A stretch of 64,000 nt of DNA from the NCBI RefSeq assembly GCF_006717095.1, contig NZ_VFQE01000001.1:496001-560000 (forward strand), written 5' to 3'. The notes beneath the pieces were generated by a model, which worked only from the letters and a program-made list of their open reading frames with translations, made no database searches and was not told the DNA's origin. Positions 63,434 through 64,000 of this stretch are shown here, piece by piece. The first letter of the stretch is position 1. Each line of letters starts with the position of its first letter. The translations under genes and the position numbers were made by a program. Source of the stretch: Blastococcus colisei. Lineage in GTDB: Bacteria; Actinomycetota; Actinomycetes; Mycobacteriales; Geodermatophilaceae.

Positions 63434-64000
63434 TCAGGTCGTCTGCTTGGGCTTGGGGTCGTCGCGGGCGTCGAGCTGGATCTCCTTCTCGGCCCTCGGC
63501 ACGCCCTCCTTCAGCTCCTTGGTCCGCTCGATCTCGGCGTCCATCTCGATGCCGAAGAGCAGCGCGAGGTTGATCAGCCAGAACCAGATCAGGAAGATCA
63601 CCACGCCGGCCAGTGCCCCGTAGGTGGCGTTGTAGCTGCTGAAGTTGGCCACGTAGAAGGCGAACGCTGCCGAGGCGACGACCGCCACCAGGATGGCGAC
63701 GCCGGCCCCCGGGCTGACCCACTTGAAGCCGCGCAGCTTCACGTTGGGCGTCGAGTAGTAGAGGACGGCGATCATCAGCGCCAGGATGACCAGCATGACC
63801 GGCCACTTGGCCCAGGTCCAGACGGTGAGGGCGGTGTCGCCCAGTCCGATGGCCTGCCCGATGGCGTCGACCACCGGGCCGCTGAGCACCAGCATCGCGA
63901 CGAGCACGGCGGCGAACAGGATGCCGATCAGGGTGACCAGCAGCTGCAGCGGCTTGAGCTTCCAGATCTTGCGGCCCTCGGGCGTCTCGTAGACGACGTT
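63434..64000 (-). CDS. YihY/BrkB-family membrane protein, 5' end cut by the window
   Basis: The last 188 residues are present and the frame is open to base 64000, so the N-terminus lies outside. Visible transmembrane segments include LLVTLIGILFAAVLVAMLVL, WPVMLVILALMIAVLYYS and AGVAILVAVVASAAFAFYVA, and the family motif YNATYGALAGVVIFLIWFWL appears near the C-terminus, followed by a charged tail. YihY/BrkB proteins are inner-membrane proteins of uncertain transport function. The tail contains many lysines and ends PKPKQTT. Confidence 0.9.
   Translation of the reverse strand, partial: NVVYETPEGRKIWKLKPLQLLVTLIGILFAAVLVAMLVLSGPVVDAIGQAIGLGDTALTVWTWAKWPVMLVILALMIAVLYYSTPNVKLRGFKWVSPGAGVAILVAVVASAAFAFYVANFSSYNATYGALAGVVIFLIWFWLINLALLFGIEMDAEIERTKELKEGVPRAEKEIQLDARDDPKPKQTT

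Overview
The window is a high-GC actinobacterial chromosome segment, most likely from the Geodermatophilaceae (Blastococcus, Geodermatophilus or Modestobacter). This is inferred from GC content, heavy use of GTG starts and the gene repertoire (HelR, LysG/LysE, DUF2231-Rieske protein, BCCT transporter, PhaC/PhaZ). No ribosomal marker is present, so the genus is open.

Bases 1-11,300 hold a catabolic locus. On one side are a Baeyer-Villiger-type monooxygenase, a TetR regulator resembling QsdR, an alpha/beta hydrolase and a PucR-type regulator. Divergent from the PucR gene is a tightly overlapped five-gene operon: lipoprotein binding protein, double ABC ATPase, permease, phosphotriesterase-like lactonase and acyl-CoA ligase. 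Together they read as uptake, ring opening and CoA activation of a lactone or ester, related to the qsd gamma-lactone pathway of Rhodococcus.

Bases 11,300-22,190 are ordinary chromosome: a glycosyltransferase, a tRNA cluster (Glu, Asp, Phe), a metallophosphoesterase, GtrA, a Rieske protein, two secreted lipoproteins, a 32-residue membrane protein, the LysG/LysE pair and a Phd-like toxin-antitoxin pair.

Bases 22,219-42,828 are an integrated mobile element of about 20.6 kb. It sits in the 3' half of a tRNA-Lys gene and is bounded by a perfect 46-bp direct repeat. It carries a tyrosine integrase whose gene reads into the tRNA, an excisionase-like protein, a RES/Xre toxin-antitoxin pair, an ArdC-type antirestriction protein and a MobF relaxase-helicase. 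I see no type IV secretion or FtsK-type transfer gene, so it looks mobilizable rather than self-transmissible. Its cargo concerns ion and stress homeostasis: two terC genes inside a 1,044-bp duplication differing at one base, a third terC remnant, a universal stress protein, a frameshifted nhaA and a potassium-channel-like protein. A regulator next to the first terC is split by an IS481-family element, and an IS5-family element has inserted into the target duplication of the first.

Bases 42,829-64,000 return to the chromosome: HelR (RNA polymerase recycling, rifamycin tolerance), a short UvrA-like ABC protein, a DUF2975/HTH/flavoprotein operon, a phospholipase D family protein, a BCCT transporter, PHA synthase with an overlapping PHA depolymerase, an operon for a PAP2-kinase fusion with a lipoprotein and a flippase-like protein, an orphan betaine-type binding protein, an acyl-CoA dehydrogenase, and a YihY/BrkB protein running off the right edge.
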